Shown: piece after piece, positions 10,641 through 22,562 of the stretch | Numbering within the stretch: the stretch's first letter is position 1 | Layout of the letters: every line of letters begins with the position of its first letter | Assembly: GCA_003550325.1 (NCBI GenBank) | Contig: QKWP01000258.1 | Span: forward strand, 170,215 to 234,214 | DNA length: 64,000 bases | Direction: 5' to 3' | Source of the DNA: Gigaspora rosea | Taxonomy: Eukaryota > Glomeromycota > Glomeromycetes > Diversisporales > Gigasporaceae | Made by a program: the position numbers and the translations under genes | Notes under the pieces: model-generated | What the model saw: only the letters and a program-made list of their open reading frames with translations | What the model was told of the DNA's origin: nothing | Database searches by the model: none

Positions 10641-11874
10641 GAGATGAGATCATTAATCGCAGATATGTGTTTTCTTTTAGGGGGAAGAATGTAGGCGGCG
10701 TACCACATTCTAGAAAGAACCAGGGACTTGGCCAACATTATCTTCCCTTTAAACGAGAGATTCCTTGCATTTAATTTTTCTATCTGAGCCTTTATTTTGT
10801 TAATAATTTCCTCCCACCTTTCTTTGGAGTGCCATTTCTTAAAACTTCAAAGCCTAGAATTTTGAAGGAGGTTTGTTCAGGGACCTTCTCATAAAGTTCT
10901 TCTCCTGGTAAGTTTACAACTTCTGCAGAGGGTGTAAGTGGGCTAGTTTAGTTTTTTTCTTGTTTATTCTGGCATTTGAAGCTTTCTCGTAGTCTTCAAG
11001 CATTTTAATTGAGGTTTCCCAGTCTGAACGAGAGCCGATTCCCAGGGAGAGATCATCAGCGTATGCTGTAAGTTTGAAAGAACAATGTGGTCCCAAGGGT
11101 ATACCCCTGAATTTCTTATCGATCTGCAAAAGAAGCGGTTCAAACACAAGTATGTAGAGCAAGGGAGAGAGAGGATCCCCTTGTCTCACCCCCGCCCCAC
11201 TGTGAATGGAGAAGATATAGAACCACCTCCAATGATATGGGCCATTTGGTTTTTAAAGAGGTTTTTTATTAATTCTGTAATTCTCTTGTTGAATTTCATC
11301 CTCTCCATTATGAGGGCCAAGAATTCATGGTTAACTCTGTCAAAAGCTTTAGCCTAGTTGATCAGTAAGATCCAATGTTGAACGGTTGAGTCACGTGAGT
11401 TTTGTAGTGTGGTCATTATATCCATGGCAGCGTCGACTATGAACCTGCCCTTAATAAAACCCTGTTGGTGTTCAGGTATAACTGCCCTACATATTTCATT
11501 CATTCTGTCTGTGAGAATTTTCATAAAGATTTTAGCGTCCCCGTTGACCATTGAGATGGGGCACCAATTTTTAACAAGAGATAGACCCCCTTTTTAGGTA
11601 TTAGCGTAATTAGGCTCTTGTGCCAGGATATTGGCATGGAGCCTCCTTCTAAGACCTTGTTGAATACCTTCACTAAGACCGGGGTTACTGTTTCATTTGT
11701 GAGCTTGTAGAACTCGTAGGTGAGCCCATCTGTTCCGGGAAATTTGTTATTAGGAAGAGAACAGATAACCTGTGAAACTTCTTCTGCAGTTATGGGTTTG
11801 CGCATGTCATTGTTCATTGTATCTGTGATCACGGGAAGATCATTTACAAACTTTTCTGCCTCTGCTCTATCCAT
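10641..11874 (-). pseudogene. LINE D ORF2, reverse transcriptase, broken
   Basis: Minus-strand frames give LPNNKFPGTDGLTYEFYK, SWHKSLITLIPKK, NGDAKIFMKILTDRMN, PEHQQGFIKGRF, RQGDPLSPLLYILVFEPLL and LTAYADDLSLGIGS. The catalytic YADD (about 11050-11066) is kept. Frameshifts near 11540 and 11200-11350 and a stop in motif A (a TAG in the KAFDRV region) break it. The gene runs into the LINE C insertion at 10640 and resumes at 4006. Confidence 0.82.
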
Positions 11875-12655
11875 GAGCTCTGGAGTGTAGATTTGTTAAA
11901 GAATTGTTGTATATGCTGTAGGACATCTGAGGTTTCTAAATTTCCGTTGTCAGGAACATTGATCTCATCTAGTTTGTTTTGGTTTTGTCTCGACTTGTAT
12001 CTTGCAAAAAAATACTTTGTCGACTTTTCACCTTTTTCGATCCATCTGGCCTTGGACCTGAGAAGCCATTTGTCTGTGAGATCAGAATTTTCTTCCTCAA
12101 TGAGATTCGTCAAATTTGTTATTTGTTTATCTAAGTGTGTCCATCCTGGATTTTTGGACTGGGCTATTTTTAAGTGCGTCAACTTTTTGTGGAGTCCTTC
12201 TAGCTTTGTCTCCATAGACTTTGGTTTGCGGAAGGCTCTGATTATTGACTGGATGTTCAGTTTGCAACCATCCCAGTCTTGTATAGATCCAGGGTTCTCA
12301 ATTTCCTCTATAACTTCTTGACTCAACCTGACATTCTGGAAGCAATTTTTGTTGAACCACCACTGCACACTGTGTCTCTTGATTAGTCCAAAGGAAAGCG
12401 AACACTCTACCAATAGGTGGTCAGAGTTGCCAAAGCGAGTTTTAATGCCTGAAATATTATGTCCAAAGTTCCTGTCTATGAAGATGTAGTCTATGCAGGT
12501 TCCCATTCTGCCGTTGTTTCTGGTATTTTGGAAATAAGTCAGAAATGGGGTTTCTTCTGAAAAATCATTTGCATTGTGGAAATTTTCCATCTTTTTTTGT
12601 AAAGTCTTTCTAGTGATGAATGAATTTATTTTGTCTCTTATTTGCATTAATTAGT
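11844..12655 (-). pseudogene. LINE D endonuclease and linker, with internal deletion
   Basis: The frame carries RKTLQKKMENFHN, TPFLTYFQNTRNNGRMG, CIDYIFIDRNFGHNISG and GNSDHLLVECSL (catalytic SDH). The linker SKARWIEKGEKSTKYFFARYK follows. The first half of the endonuclease (LQETN and GDFNTN motifs) is missing: the reading jumps from the start MLNVKGL-like segment directly to RKTLQ, so about 300 bp were deleted. It was inactive before LINE C landed, or decayed since. Confidence 0.8.
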
Positions 12656-12776
12656 CCTTTTACGTTGAGCATAGCTACTTTAATTTTTTGGTTAACAGAC
12701 ATATGTACATAAAAGGTATGAACCCTTTTGGGTCAGATACGGTTTGGGAGGACCCGTCCTCTTATATTGCTATAGG

Positions 12777-13048
12777 CAGTGTTGTACACGGACATTGTCC
12801 CGCCGATTTTTCAGGGACGCGGACAGTCCGGGACGGGACATCCGGGACATGTCCGCAATAATGTCCCAACATGATACATGTCCGCCGGGTAAAACAAATC
12901 AAATTGCGGAATTATACGAATTTTATTGGTAGATGATCACGTGTTGAGTCGCAAAATGTCCGGGACAAAAAAAATTCTGGGCGGACATGTCCCGGACGTC
13001 CCGTCCCGGACTGTCCGCCGTCCATGTCCGTGTCCCATGATAACACTG
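12777..13048. mobile_element. hAT-type MITE with GTCCGGGAC motif arrays, copy 2
   Basis: Same family as 9447-9713. It is 272 bp with a perfect 8-bp TSD GCTATAGG at 12769-12776 and 13049-13056. It lies at the ORF1/ORF2 junction of LINE D. The right TIR has one change (ATAACACTG). The two copies differ by only a few bases and short indels. Confidence 0.92.
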
Positions 13049-13059
13049 GCTATAGGAGG

Positions 13060-14720
13060 ACATTCTTACGTGGAACTGCTTAGTTGTACCATTAATTACA
13101 TTTCTTGTGGGAGTCGGATGTTTGTAGGTGACTATGGTAAAGCCATCGTTTTCAGGTGAATTAGTGCTAATTGTAGCCTTCGCTGCTGGTTCCGATAAGG
13201 TGGTTATTTGTGTTAGGGAGCCCGAGTTGTTCTGGGGGTTGGTGTATGCCCCGGCTAATTCATCACGTGGTGGTTCCTTGGTTTGGGCCAGATCACCCAC
13301 GCCCCTAGAAGGGGGTCGCACCGATCAGGGAACTGCCTCCTCTGGTGTCACCTGGGTTTTTTTCCCATCCTGTGGTGATACCTGTCCTGCTGTTTCCTTT
13401 TCTGGCAAAACGCTATCTGTAATGGTCTTTGCTGCTTCCTTCATTGTTACTTCATTTTCCAAAGAAGGTGTTAGACTTGTGGTATTTTCATTCTGGGAGG
13501 GGGGTTACTAAGAGCTCCGTGTCCATTTCCTCTACTGGGCTGTTGTTCACATTCCCAAAATCCTTATTCATGCATGCGTTTTGTCTAGATTCAATAGACT
13601 CCCTAAATTGAATGCAGTCTTTTTTTATGTGACCTTCCTGGTCACAGAAGTAGCAAACTTTTGGGGCAGATTTCCATTCAGCAGAAACCTTATTTTCCCA
13701 AATGTGGGTGAATCGTGGTAGGTGCCTTTCTAGGTCCGGGTCATCAGGTTTCAAAGATGACCACCCATTGATCCGTCAGGTAGGGAGTGCCTTCGATCAT
13801 GAGAGGTTTGATGGTGGCAATTTTCCCGAAATTTTCAAAGGCTACAAGCAGAGCCTCTGAGACCTCACTTTTGTTACCTAAGAGTACATTGCGGCATCTA
13901 ACAGGTAGAAAGGATTTTCTGCAGTTGGTCGGAATGTATCCGTAGTAAGTCTTATTAAATATAACAATGCCCTTGGCGGCATACTGTTTTCATTTTTCCT
14001 CGTTAATAAAGGTGATTTCCAAGTGCGTACGGACCCCTTTAGTGAAGTGCTGCTTAGCGGCGCTAACGTTATATTTTACCTGATTAAACATGGAAGACAT
14101 AATCTCATTGAATGAACCCAAACATTCCTTGAATATCGATTATTAGCGCATTATCATTATTTGTTCTAATATTTTTGTCTTGGGGAGAAGGTCGAATAAG
14201 TTGATTGTCCTCTTTTCAGTTTGGAAGTCCATTTTCTGTCGAACTTATTAAGGAAGGTTCCTTCCCTTTTCTGGTTTATGTTCAGAGAGTGCTTGTTTTG
14301 GTTTTGGTTCTTTGCCTAAGTCCTCGTCCAAAAGTGAACATTCTTCTATGAGTTTCTTTTGTTCAAAGATCAAGTCTTCAGCTACCACCACTGTCAGTGC
14401 AGCATTTGAAGGGCCTGGGACGTGTTGTTCAACCTCTGTAGACATTTGTGTGTCCATGGAGGTAGTTTGTACGTTTGTAATGTCTTTGAAAGCACTGAGT
14501 TCTTGTTCGGTTTTGTCGTACCAGGAAGGTTCCTGCATTTCTTGTAGGAAGGTGCTTTCGGTATTCGTTTCATTAAAGCCTTAGTATCGTTTTTTGCTGT
14601 AGCTTGTTGTGATGGAACTTTTATTTTCTTAACTGTATTCGTTGACCTGTTTTCTTTGTTTGTTTTTTTGTTGTTGTTGTTTTTATTTTCTTTTTCCACT
14701 TTACGTCTTTTTGGCGCCAT
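13060..14720 (-). pseudogene. LINE D ORF1 (CCHC RNA-binding protein), broken
   Basis: Possible ATG at 14720 (MAPKRRKVEKENK, a basic start like other ORF1s). A Lys/Asn-rich stretch follows, then frameshifted core segments and the intact knuckle VCYFCDQEGHIKKDC near 13650. A Ser/Thr/Pro-rich linker leads to the closing motif DGFTIVTYKHPT at about 13130-13170. Frames change at least four times. ORF1 proteins of this type coat element RNA; this copy cannot be made whole. Confidence 0.78.
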
Positions 14721-14977
14721 TTCTTCTGAAAATATAGCATCGTCAAATGCACTGCAGTCTCTTTTCTTACTTATGAGGGGACTAGCCCCAGCCCTGCTTA
14801 CTCTTGTTTCTGTGGCCTCGTTTGTTCTTCTAGTCGTATGTATTTTTAACAAACTGAAATTGCTTTCCTCCAAACTTACGTGTACTGGAGAGAGTACGTG
14901 TAGATCAGAGCTCCGCGTACAACATCACTTTGGAAATAGCAACTATAGAATATATATATATTTTTTGTATATATATG

Positions 14978-15229
14978 CAGTGTTGTCACTTGGACACTTT
15001 TTGGACATTTTGGACATTTTTTCAAATTAAAATTACTTAAAATTTTATTAAGATAATCTATTTTAATTTTTTCACCAATGAGTCCAGCACCTAAAAAAAT
15101 ATATAATTATATATTTTTTTAAATTACTTTATTGATTAGTTAAACATGGGACATAGGCTTGGACGATTTTGGACAATCTTGGACGTTGGACAAAAAACAT
15201 AGTATGGACATGTCCAAGTGACAACACTG
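14978..15229. mobile_element. hAT-type MITE with TTGGACATTTT motif arrays
   Basis: Perfect 18-bp TIRs CAGTGTTGTCACTTGGAC and a perfect 8-bp TSD TATATATG (14970-14977 and 15230-15237); 252 bp. TTGGACATTTT units stand on the left and their complement, with TTGGACGTTGGAC, on the right. The centre resembles the element at 47958 (shared AAATTACTTAAAATTTTATTAAGATAATCT-type segment, both about 75 bp in), so the two are related families with diverged arrays. Confidence 0.93.
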
Positions 15230-15792
15230 TATATATGTATATTAACATAGATATGATGCCGCAAGAGTTGCTGTTGGTCTTGATCCTGTTATTTTACTGT
15301 ACTAAAAGATTACAAAGATTCAATTCGTGAAGGATATTTATCAAATAAATTTTTATTAAACTATAATGAAAAATCTGAAATTAAAGATTTACAAGATAAA
15401 TATGATTATTGATTACCAAATTCTTCAATTGATCCTGGGAGCACAAAAATGATTGATGGTTGGCTTTCAGCAATCAATAAATCAATTGATGATGGCATTT
15501 TTTTCTACATATGTTAAACATTTCAACAAAAAAAATCCATTTGTTTATTTATTTATTCCTAGAAAATAACTTTATATTTTATAAAAAAAAACTTAGAATG
15601 ATTCTGACAAACTTGGACATACTATTGATCCTGATCATATTAATAATGATGGATTTGAAGATAACGAATAGAAAGCAAAGTATGATATATTTCATGCAAT
15701 GGGTCATGTATTCATTGCATCTATTGTTGGTGAGTTATTATTATTTATTTTATATATATGCTCTGATTTTTGAAATTTATAAAAAAAACTTA

Positions 15793-16070
15793 TTTTTAAA
15801 ACTTTAAAGCTAAATAATTTTTGATCTACTGGCCCATTTTAAATGATTTTACTTTAAGATAAGCTAAAAATCATAAAAATCCAATCACAGGGTCATAAGA
15901 AAATGTGCTATCAAATCAAACCAATTTCAGGTGTATCACCTATTTGACAGTGCATTTTCTTTATGATTTTGGGCTTGTTATAATCATCTCAAAGAGATGA
16001 ACATTTTGGTAGTAAAATCATTTAAAATGGACCAGTAGATCAAAAATTATATAGCTTTAAAGTTTTAAAA
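15793..16070. mobile_element. TIR element in the prophenoloxidase-like intron
   Basis: Arms of about 60 bp (15793-15852 against 16010-16070) are inverse with about three differences; they begin TTTTAAAACTTTAAAGCT and include TTTTGATCTACTGG. An inner pair (AAGAAAATG...TCAAAT) also folds back. It has no coding capacity and its TSD was not resolved. A foldback MITE is the simplest reading. Confidence 0.7.
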
Positions 16071-16088
16071 AAAGAATTTTTGATTTTT

Positions 16089-16401
16089 TCGCATAGGTGA
16101 TACATTGCACCCTATAAGATCTGGTGTAACGTGAAATCAAAACAATCATTAGTTTAGGGATAAGGTAAGGGTTAGGTTAGGGTAAGGGTTAGGTTAAGGT
16201 CAGTGTAGTGTGTTTTAGCGAAGAGTTTCTAATTCAAAATTTCGTAATAAATTTTTTTTGTTAGAGCATAAGAGATGGTTTCATAGGCAAAATTTAGTGT
16301 TATGGCCAATTTTTAAAAAAAATCGTAATCGCTTCAATCTCACGTTACACCTGATCCTGGATTCTTATTGGTTGATCAGGTAGCGATACATCACCATGGC
16401 G
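16089..16401. mobile_element. TIR element with GGTGTAAC inner repeats
   Basis: Outer ends CGCATAGGTGATACATTGC and, inverted, CGCCATGGTGATGTATCGC. An inner inverted pair is GATC(T/A)GGTGTAACGTGA. The centre has TTAGGGTAAGGGTTAGG-like repeat. Its inner GATC-GGTGTAAC pair recurs in the element at 39005-39631, so these are probably family members. No TSD was settled. Confidence 0.55.
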
Positions 16402-16862
16402 ATAAATATAATAATTCTTAAAAAAATAAGCTTTTTTATTTCAAATTTATGTAGGCAACCAACAAGTAAGTGATTGATGCATTGAAAGCTGTTCCAAAGG
16501 GTCTTATTGGAAATGTCTCTATCGTAGCAAAAGATCCTGCATTTTACAGATGGCATCGTTTAGTTGATGAAACATTTAACTCTCAAAGTTTTTTCTGATG
16601 CTCCAAATGTTGAGATTTGAATTGGTTAAAGTTTGTCCAGGTGGTGAAAAAGATAGATGGCAATAATATGCCAAAAAAAACTAGCACAAATCCAATATAC
16701 TATGTATTGCAAACTAAAATAGTATCTCAAAATCTTAGAACTCCTGATGGTTCTATTCAGATTGAACATTTATTCCCTAGAGAATTTTATTATATCTTTT
16801 AAAGTGGCAAATAAAACTACAAGGGATGGATATAATCCTTCAACTCAGTGATATGTATTTAT

Positions 16863-17292
16863 AAAATATTTATTATTATTATTATTATTATTTTATTCTT
16901 TAACGAGTCTGCTAGATACTTGCAAGTGAACAGAAAAATACTATGCTAATATATATTTTACAAAATATTTGGTTCTTTCTCATATAAGCTTAACACCACT
17001 CAGTTTCCTAAAAAGGACCTGTCACACTGTTCCCCTAATGAAACAGGTTTCAGTGGTGACCCATCAGTGAGCATACCAAAAGGGCTTTTTACTTTCTTCT
17101 TCTACCAAACTTTCTATCATCTTTAGTCGTTCTGAAACCTTTTCTCTCCACTTATCATTCTGTTCCTTCTGACTTTTCAAAGTCTTGTTTCTTTATTTTC
17201 TCTTTTTTCTCCCTTATATCTAGCCTTTTTCTTCCAATTTTCTTTGCATACAATCTCCTTTTTTCCTCTCATTCATTTACTGTTCTTTTAAA
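16863..17292. other. AT-rich DNA with a TTA microsatellite and a pyrimidine-rich tract
   Basis: (TAT)n at about 16869-16891. From 17090 to 17290 the plus strand is pyrimidine-rich; on the minus strand this reads as a broken Lys/Glu-rich, helix-like frame with the run LKMIESLVEEE. It may be the tail of an old gene or transposon; I do not recognise it. Confidence 0.4.
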
Positions 17293-17464
17293 GAGACTAT
17301 TCCAATCGTAAAAAAAAAAAACTCTTTCCGGTTTACACCCGGACTTTATAGATAAACACAATTATTTCACAAAACTCGCTATATTTTTTCAAGACTCATC
17401 AGGTTCTTCAAGGGCTAAGTCCCTTGCACATACGAAACGTAAACATAGACAAGACAGTACAAAA

Positions 17465-18930
17465 ATGTCTGGCATAGACAAAGCAGTTTATGACAGGAAA
17501 ATCAAGAAGACAAGAACTTCAGTTACTGAAGAAGAAAACCTAAACGCTATCTGGAGAACATGTTGTTCAAATAAAGAAAATGAGGAGTTATTCCAACTGT
17601 GGTTAAAGACTCAGGTGACATGATTAACACCATGAGTAGAAGTGGTTTACAAGAGGATATGACGCTAAACAAAGATGGAAAAGTTGAACAAGCAACACTA
17701 GTCGAAGGGAAAAACAGTTTGTTTACTCAAACAAATAACACGTCTCAAGTCCCGGCAAAACAAACGGTACACGTGTCTAATTCGGACAACAACAGGGAAC
17801 ACGTGGATGAACACGTGAACGTCCAATCAAGCGAGGCCAATGGCCAGGTTAAGCCTAGGCAATGGTCAAATCTGTTCTCTAAACTAGAGAGTGGCAAAGC
17901 AACCTTCACAACCTATGCTCCAAGAAAAAGGATTCATACCAAAAATGAAAATGCATTGATCTTTGAAGTACACAGTTTGGAAAACATCTCCACTACAGAT
18001 ATTGTTGAAGCAATGGTAACTAAAGTTGGAGAGGACCTTATTGCAGTAAAACCAATCTTCACCAAAAACAAAAGATCCCATCTGGAGGTCGTTTTTACTA
18101 ATGAAGACAAGCAGCAATTCTATGCCGCGGAAGGTATTACGATTTTTAAGCAAACCTTACAGGGGTACATCCCAATAAACATCAGACGAAGTTTTTTATC
18201 AGTCCAACTTCGCAACATGCCTATGGGTAGAAAAGATTTTATTTCAGAACAAATTAAAGAAGCCTTTCAGGATATTGGCAATATCTCTTCTATCAAGCCG
18301 TTGGTCTATAAGGGCACTTCAGTGCTTACAGATCAATGAGTGGTAATTTTTTAAACAACAGATGACTCAGATCTGGCATCACGAATCCCTAGATTTACAC
18401 ACATTTGGGACCAAAAAGTTACAACTAACTGGAGAGAAGCCCCAAAATTGTGTTACTTTTGCGATAAAACGGGACATATCAAAAAGGAGTGTCAAGAGTA
18501 TAAGGCATCAGTCGAACTAAGAGAAATGCAAAAAGAACAAAAAGCACAAGAACGTAAGCAATTACGAAGCCAGGAGCAGTCACTCCCATTAATATTGAAA
18601 ACCCATACAATGAGGAATTTAAGAATGTTATGCTTATTGATTCACCAGTAGCAGATTTAACTACACCCAGTATGGAAGTAGATAAAGAAGTTAAGGTGGA
18701 GGATCAAATGGCTAGTGTAGCAGAAACCTCTGCTTCATCTAGTTCTAGTAAGGAAATGAAAGTAGAGACAAACCCACATCTATTGAGGTTGACATCAGTC
18801 AGGAAAGTGCAGCAGAAGATCCTTTGGTATCATTTTATACCAAGGACAGTAGTACAAAAGGTGAAATCAATAATGCAGAAACAGATGGGTTTACATTAGT
18901 TACCTCGAAGAAAAAAAAGCAAAAAGCAAT
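17465..18930 (+). pseudogene. LINE G1 ORF1 (CCHC RNA-binding protein), broken
   Basis: ATG 17465 gives a basic start, with a frame change near 17590. The long frame then runs through the core: RQWSNLFSKLESGKATFTTYAPRKR in two short blocks, FKQTLQGYIPINIRRSFLS, MPMGRKDFISEQIKEAF and VLTDQ. TGA at 18337-18339 stands where relatives have Trp (TDQW). After that comes an intact knuckle, LCYFCDKTGHIKKEC at about 18450, and a Ser-rich acidic tail in changing frames, closing near 18900 with DGFTLVTSKKKK. The function is inferred from family layout. Confidence 0.82.
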
Positions 18931-19042
18931 GCCAGGAAATCAGTTACAGCTATAAACAGAGTTAGATCTGGAGTTTTATCCAGATCTAATGTCAACAGGA
19001 TCTAATCTAATGCTTTTAGCATTTACACCCCACTTTTATTAA

Positions 19043-22000
19043 ATGGTTAACAGACTTATAATAGCTACTTTGAATGTCAAAGGGCTGAACAATTTGGATA
19101 AGGCACATCAAACACTTACATTGTTAAAATCGTATCATTTAGACTTAATTATGCTTCAAGAAACTAACTTAGAAAATATTAATACAAGAAACTTTTTGCA
19201 GCAGCAATGGGGATACAGTTCATACTGGTCTTCCAAAACTGCAATCTTAGCAGGGAACAGAAATATTATTTTAACCAACCCAAAGAAAACACACAGTGGT
19301 CGAGTAACAGAGGCAAACATTACCTACAAGCAACTTAAGTTCCAAGTAATCAATGTATATGCACCACCGAATATAGGAGAGAGAACAAGTTTCTTTAATA
19401 ATTGGTTTCCAAGAATAGACGAAGGAGGTATTACTATCCTTGCTGGGGATTTTAATACAAATCTTGACCCTCATGGGAATAGAATAAGTCGATCATCTCC
19501 ATCAAATGATCCTACAAGGAAGCTGTTTTCAGATCTAACAGCAGAATATATTGACACTGCATTAGCTACAGCTTGTGCAAAACCTTTCATAACATATTAC
19601 CAAAACATAAGAGGTGGCCACATGATGGCTACAAGGTTGGATTATATCTTTATTGATGCGAACCACGTGCATTACGTTAAGAGAGTTGCTACCCAGTTTG
19701 GCAATTCAGACCATTTGCTAGTAGAATGTGAATTACACTTAGCTCCAGAAACTCCAAAGGCCAAACAATAGAGATTCGACAAAAAAAGCTGGCAGAACCA
19801 ACTTCTTAGAGCGGAGGTAATCGAAGAAGTCCAGAGCATCACAAATTTTTCAAGGTGGGACCTTCACAAGTGTAGGATCCAATCCATAATTAGAGCTTTT
19901 AGACCACAACCCTCACCAGAAAAAAGAATTCAAAAGCTACAAAAGAGGCTAACTAAAATAAATAATGAAGCTTCTGGAAGAGAAAGAACTGACCATTCAT
20001 TAGAAATGAGTGAGCATATTAATGCTCAGCTGCAAGAAGAGCTCCAAGCTCTTTCAGATAAATGGCAAACAAGATCTAATGCAAAATGGATTGAAGAGGG
20101 AGAAAAACCACCAAATTTTTCTTCTTGCTTTACAAAACCAGAAATAGTACCTCCGCAAATGACAAAATTCAGATACCAGGACATAATCAGGCAAATAGCC
20201 CTGCTGACAAACTGCAATACATAAAAAATATCTATCAAGATATATATAGAGCAGAAAATAATGATTCTTCAGTAGCAGAATTTTTTGTCCAAGGTTTGCC
20301 GCAGCTTTCACCGCTCCAGAACCAAAAGCTAGTAGGTCCTATCTCTGAAGAGGAAGTTGGTGATATTATAAACCAACTCCCAAATAATAAATCTCCTGGA
20401 TCAGATGGTCTCACATATGAATTTTATAAAGGAATTAAAGAGGAAATAGTTCCTATACTTACAGGTCTCTTTAATTATCAGCTGGGAAAGGGCTTAGTAC
20501 CTAGGTCGTGGACCAAGAGCATTATTACCCTGATTCCAAAAAAGTCAGACAATCTTGAAAATATAGACAACTGGCGACCAATATCTCTTACAAATTGTGA
20601 TGTTAAAATTTTTATGAAGATCCTGGCCAATAGGGTTAATACAATTTGTGAATCGATTATTGGACCATCACAACAAGCATTTATAAAAGGAAGATCAATC
20701 ACGGATGCTGCATTAGACATTATTACTACAATGAGGAATCAAGTAGATCAATCAGCTAGCCACTGGTTGTTGCTGCTTGATCAGCATAAAGCATTTGACC
20801 GAATAAGTCATAACTTTATTCTGCTGGTACTTGAGAGAATGGAATTTGATACCACGTTCATTAATATTATTAAAAATCTTTTTAAGCTCCAGACAGCACA
20901 TATTGCAGATTCCAATCTCATTTCAGAACCAATAAGAGTAGAAAGATGGGTTCAACAAGGGGACCCACTTTCACCTCTTCTGTATATTTTAGCACTGAAC
21001 CCACTCATCCTTAAAATTCAAGAAGAACTAAATGGAATAAAGGCAGCAGGACAATCCTTTAAAGTTACAGCATATGCTGATGACTTGATAGTAGGAATTG
21101 GATCCCTATTAAACTGGGAAAAGCTTGTGGTACTTCTTCAAAAATATGAACTAGCCTCTAATGCAAAGATCAATCAAAAGAAATCATTTTTGGTACCACT
21201 TATCAACATGGCCAAAGCAACAATTTTACTAGACCAAAATCTTTTTAAAATAGCTGAGGATGGTGTCTCGCTCAGGATTTTGGGCTATGAGATTGACTCT
21301 AGGGGCACTCCTAAAAAACAATTGTGGGAAAACTTAACCCAAAAATCAAACAAAAAATTGATAAAATCTCCGGTAGAAATTTGTCATTTAAGGGAAAATT
21401 CTACTTACAAAGGCCCTAAAATTTGGTATCTAGCATACTTGCTCCCACCTAAAAGAAAACAACTCGACAAAATTAATGTTCTGATCTCCAATTGGATTAA
21501 GAACAGATCCAAGTTACTTTCACGTTACTCAGCTTTTCAGCTGGATTACAACAGGGAAGGGTTAAATGCCCCTGTTCTTAAAGATACACTTGACACTAGG
21601 CTTTGTTCAATTTGGATAAAGCTTTTGACAGCTAATAGCTTTTGGGCCAAAGTCGAACGAACACTAATTTCACAAAGAATACAAGATAAAAGGAAAATCT
21701 CAATTGTAACAGCTTTAACAACACTTCCAACTAGGCTTTCGGATGCTTGGCAACCTTATCTAACAGCCTGGAAACGATTTAAGGGCACAATAGAATCCTC
21801 TAATAACTGGCCATGGGAAATTACACAATTAAAGATATGTGGTCAACTAGGGGATCAATTCACGGTCAAGAAAGCAACCGAATTTTTAAGACAGTACTCG
21901 ATCAAACCTACAGTAGCACAAACTCCAATAGCCTTACAAGACAACCCTCTAAACCACTATAGTTGGATGGAAAGTAAGGAAATATTGAATAAAAAGAAAG

Positions 22001-22464
22001 ATATTTTTTGGCGGTTGCAGAATAAAGCACTTCCATTAGGCTACCGACTTATGCACATAGATAAGGATATAGATGGAAGCTGCCCAAGCTGCCCAGAGGA
22101 AAAACAAACACCAGATCATTTCGCATTGAAATATAATATCAGTCAAACAATTTGGAGGATGGGTTACTCCTTTTTGAAGAATTCGTCATTACACTCGATC
22201 CCACAAAACATGGAAGAGATCTTTACTGCTCAGAATATACAAAATGGTGGAATAAGAAGAGCAGCAATATGGCTGCATATTAATATTGTGTACGAGATAT
22301 GGTACTGGTACACACAAGCTTGGTGGGGAAATAACAATATGAGAGAAGAAGTTGTGAAAAGGGTAGCCAAAGCTAGGCTTAGAAAAAGTCTTATGGTTTT
22401 AAACAAGACCCGTAAGAGCAAATCAAAAGAAAAGTTAACTCAGTTTTTAAATATAGTTATATAA
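19043..22464 (+). pseudogene. LINE G1 ORF2 (endonuclease and reverse transcriptase), two breaks
   Basis: ATG 19043 (MVNRLIIATLNVKGLNN). The endonuclease carries MLQETNLEN, VYAPP, GDFNTNLDP, RLDYIFID and NSDHLLVE. TAG at 19769-19771 replaces the Trp of the family's QWRFDRKSW motif. The linker is followed by a frameshift near 20110-20125. The RT then runs open to 22464: NNKSPGSDGLTYEFYK, LDQHKAFDRISH, QQGDPLSPLLYILA and the catalytic AYADDLIVG (21070-21090), intact. In the C-terminal cluster (CPSCPEEKQTPDHFALKYN) the last Cys is Tyr. Apart from these few changes the gene is well kept, so the copy is fairly recent. Confidence 0.88.
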
Positions 22465-22562
22465 TTCTCTCCTAATTGTAAATAGTTAGCTTTTATATGT
22501 ATTTATAGTTTGAATAAAGTACGCCATTTTGCGTTTTTTAAAAAAAAAAAGAAACTATTCCA

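Larger units (their letters stand above)
2364..14918 (-). mobile_element. LINE D, full span, split by LINE C
   Basis: Minus-strand non-LTR retrotransposon. Its poly(A) end (T run at 2364-2370) and its 5' end (about 14918) are flanked by the same 9 bp, ACAACATCA (2355-2363 and 14919-14927). The 5' end carries the block GGAGAGAGTACGTG, a variant of the ACTCTCTCC block seen at the 5' ends of LINEs C, H, I and J. Its own sequence is 2364-4020 plus 10627-14918, less two MITEs. The interruption by LINE C falls in the reverse transcriptase C-terminal region just after a SNWIK motif, and the reading resumes with the expected KSKFLPKYATF. It is heavily decayed. Confidence 0.85.
15249..16862 (+). pseudogene. 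Hemocyanin/prophenoloxidase-type copper protein gene, decayed
   Basis: Three or four exon remnants follow the order of the hemocyanin/prophenoloxidase copper domain. RYDAARVAVGLDPV starts at 15249. After a one-base frame change come SIREGYLSNKF and MIDGWLSAINKSIDDG, then an exon with IDPDHINNDGFEDNE, an in-frame TAG, and YDIFHAMGHVFIAS. A GTGAGT donor follows at about 15729. After a roughly 730-bp intron, GNVSIVAKDPAFYRWHRLVDETF appears in two short runs. The H-x3-H pair of HAMGH and the His of FYRWH are the expected CuB ligands and are kept. A C-terminal segment (about 16700-16830) is more distant. The 5' part (CuA) is absent upstream of the MITE. The family is clear from the pattern; activity is excluded. 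Origin (host or acquired) is open. Confidence 0.72.
17305..22550 (+). mobile_element. LINE G1, near full length
   Basis: Plus-strand non-LTR retrotransposon of a second subfamily (5' block ACTCTTTCCGGTT, shared with G2). It is flanked by a 12-bp target duplication GA(G/A)ACTATTCCA (17293-17304 and 22551-22562, one mismatch) and ends in an A run after AATAAAGTACGCC. Two ORFs of the standard layout are present, each with a few breaks. The target appears to be LINE K, whose minus-strand C-terminal region continues at 22563. Confidence 0.9.

Noticed and set aside
9447..13048. CRISPR-like array from spaced GTCCGGGAC repeats
   Set aside because: Repeats are irregular, inverted in the right half, and the units are MITEs with TSDs; the sequence is eukaryotic.
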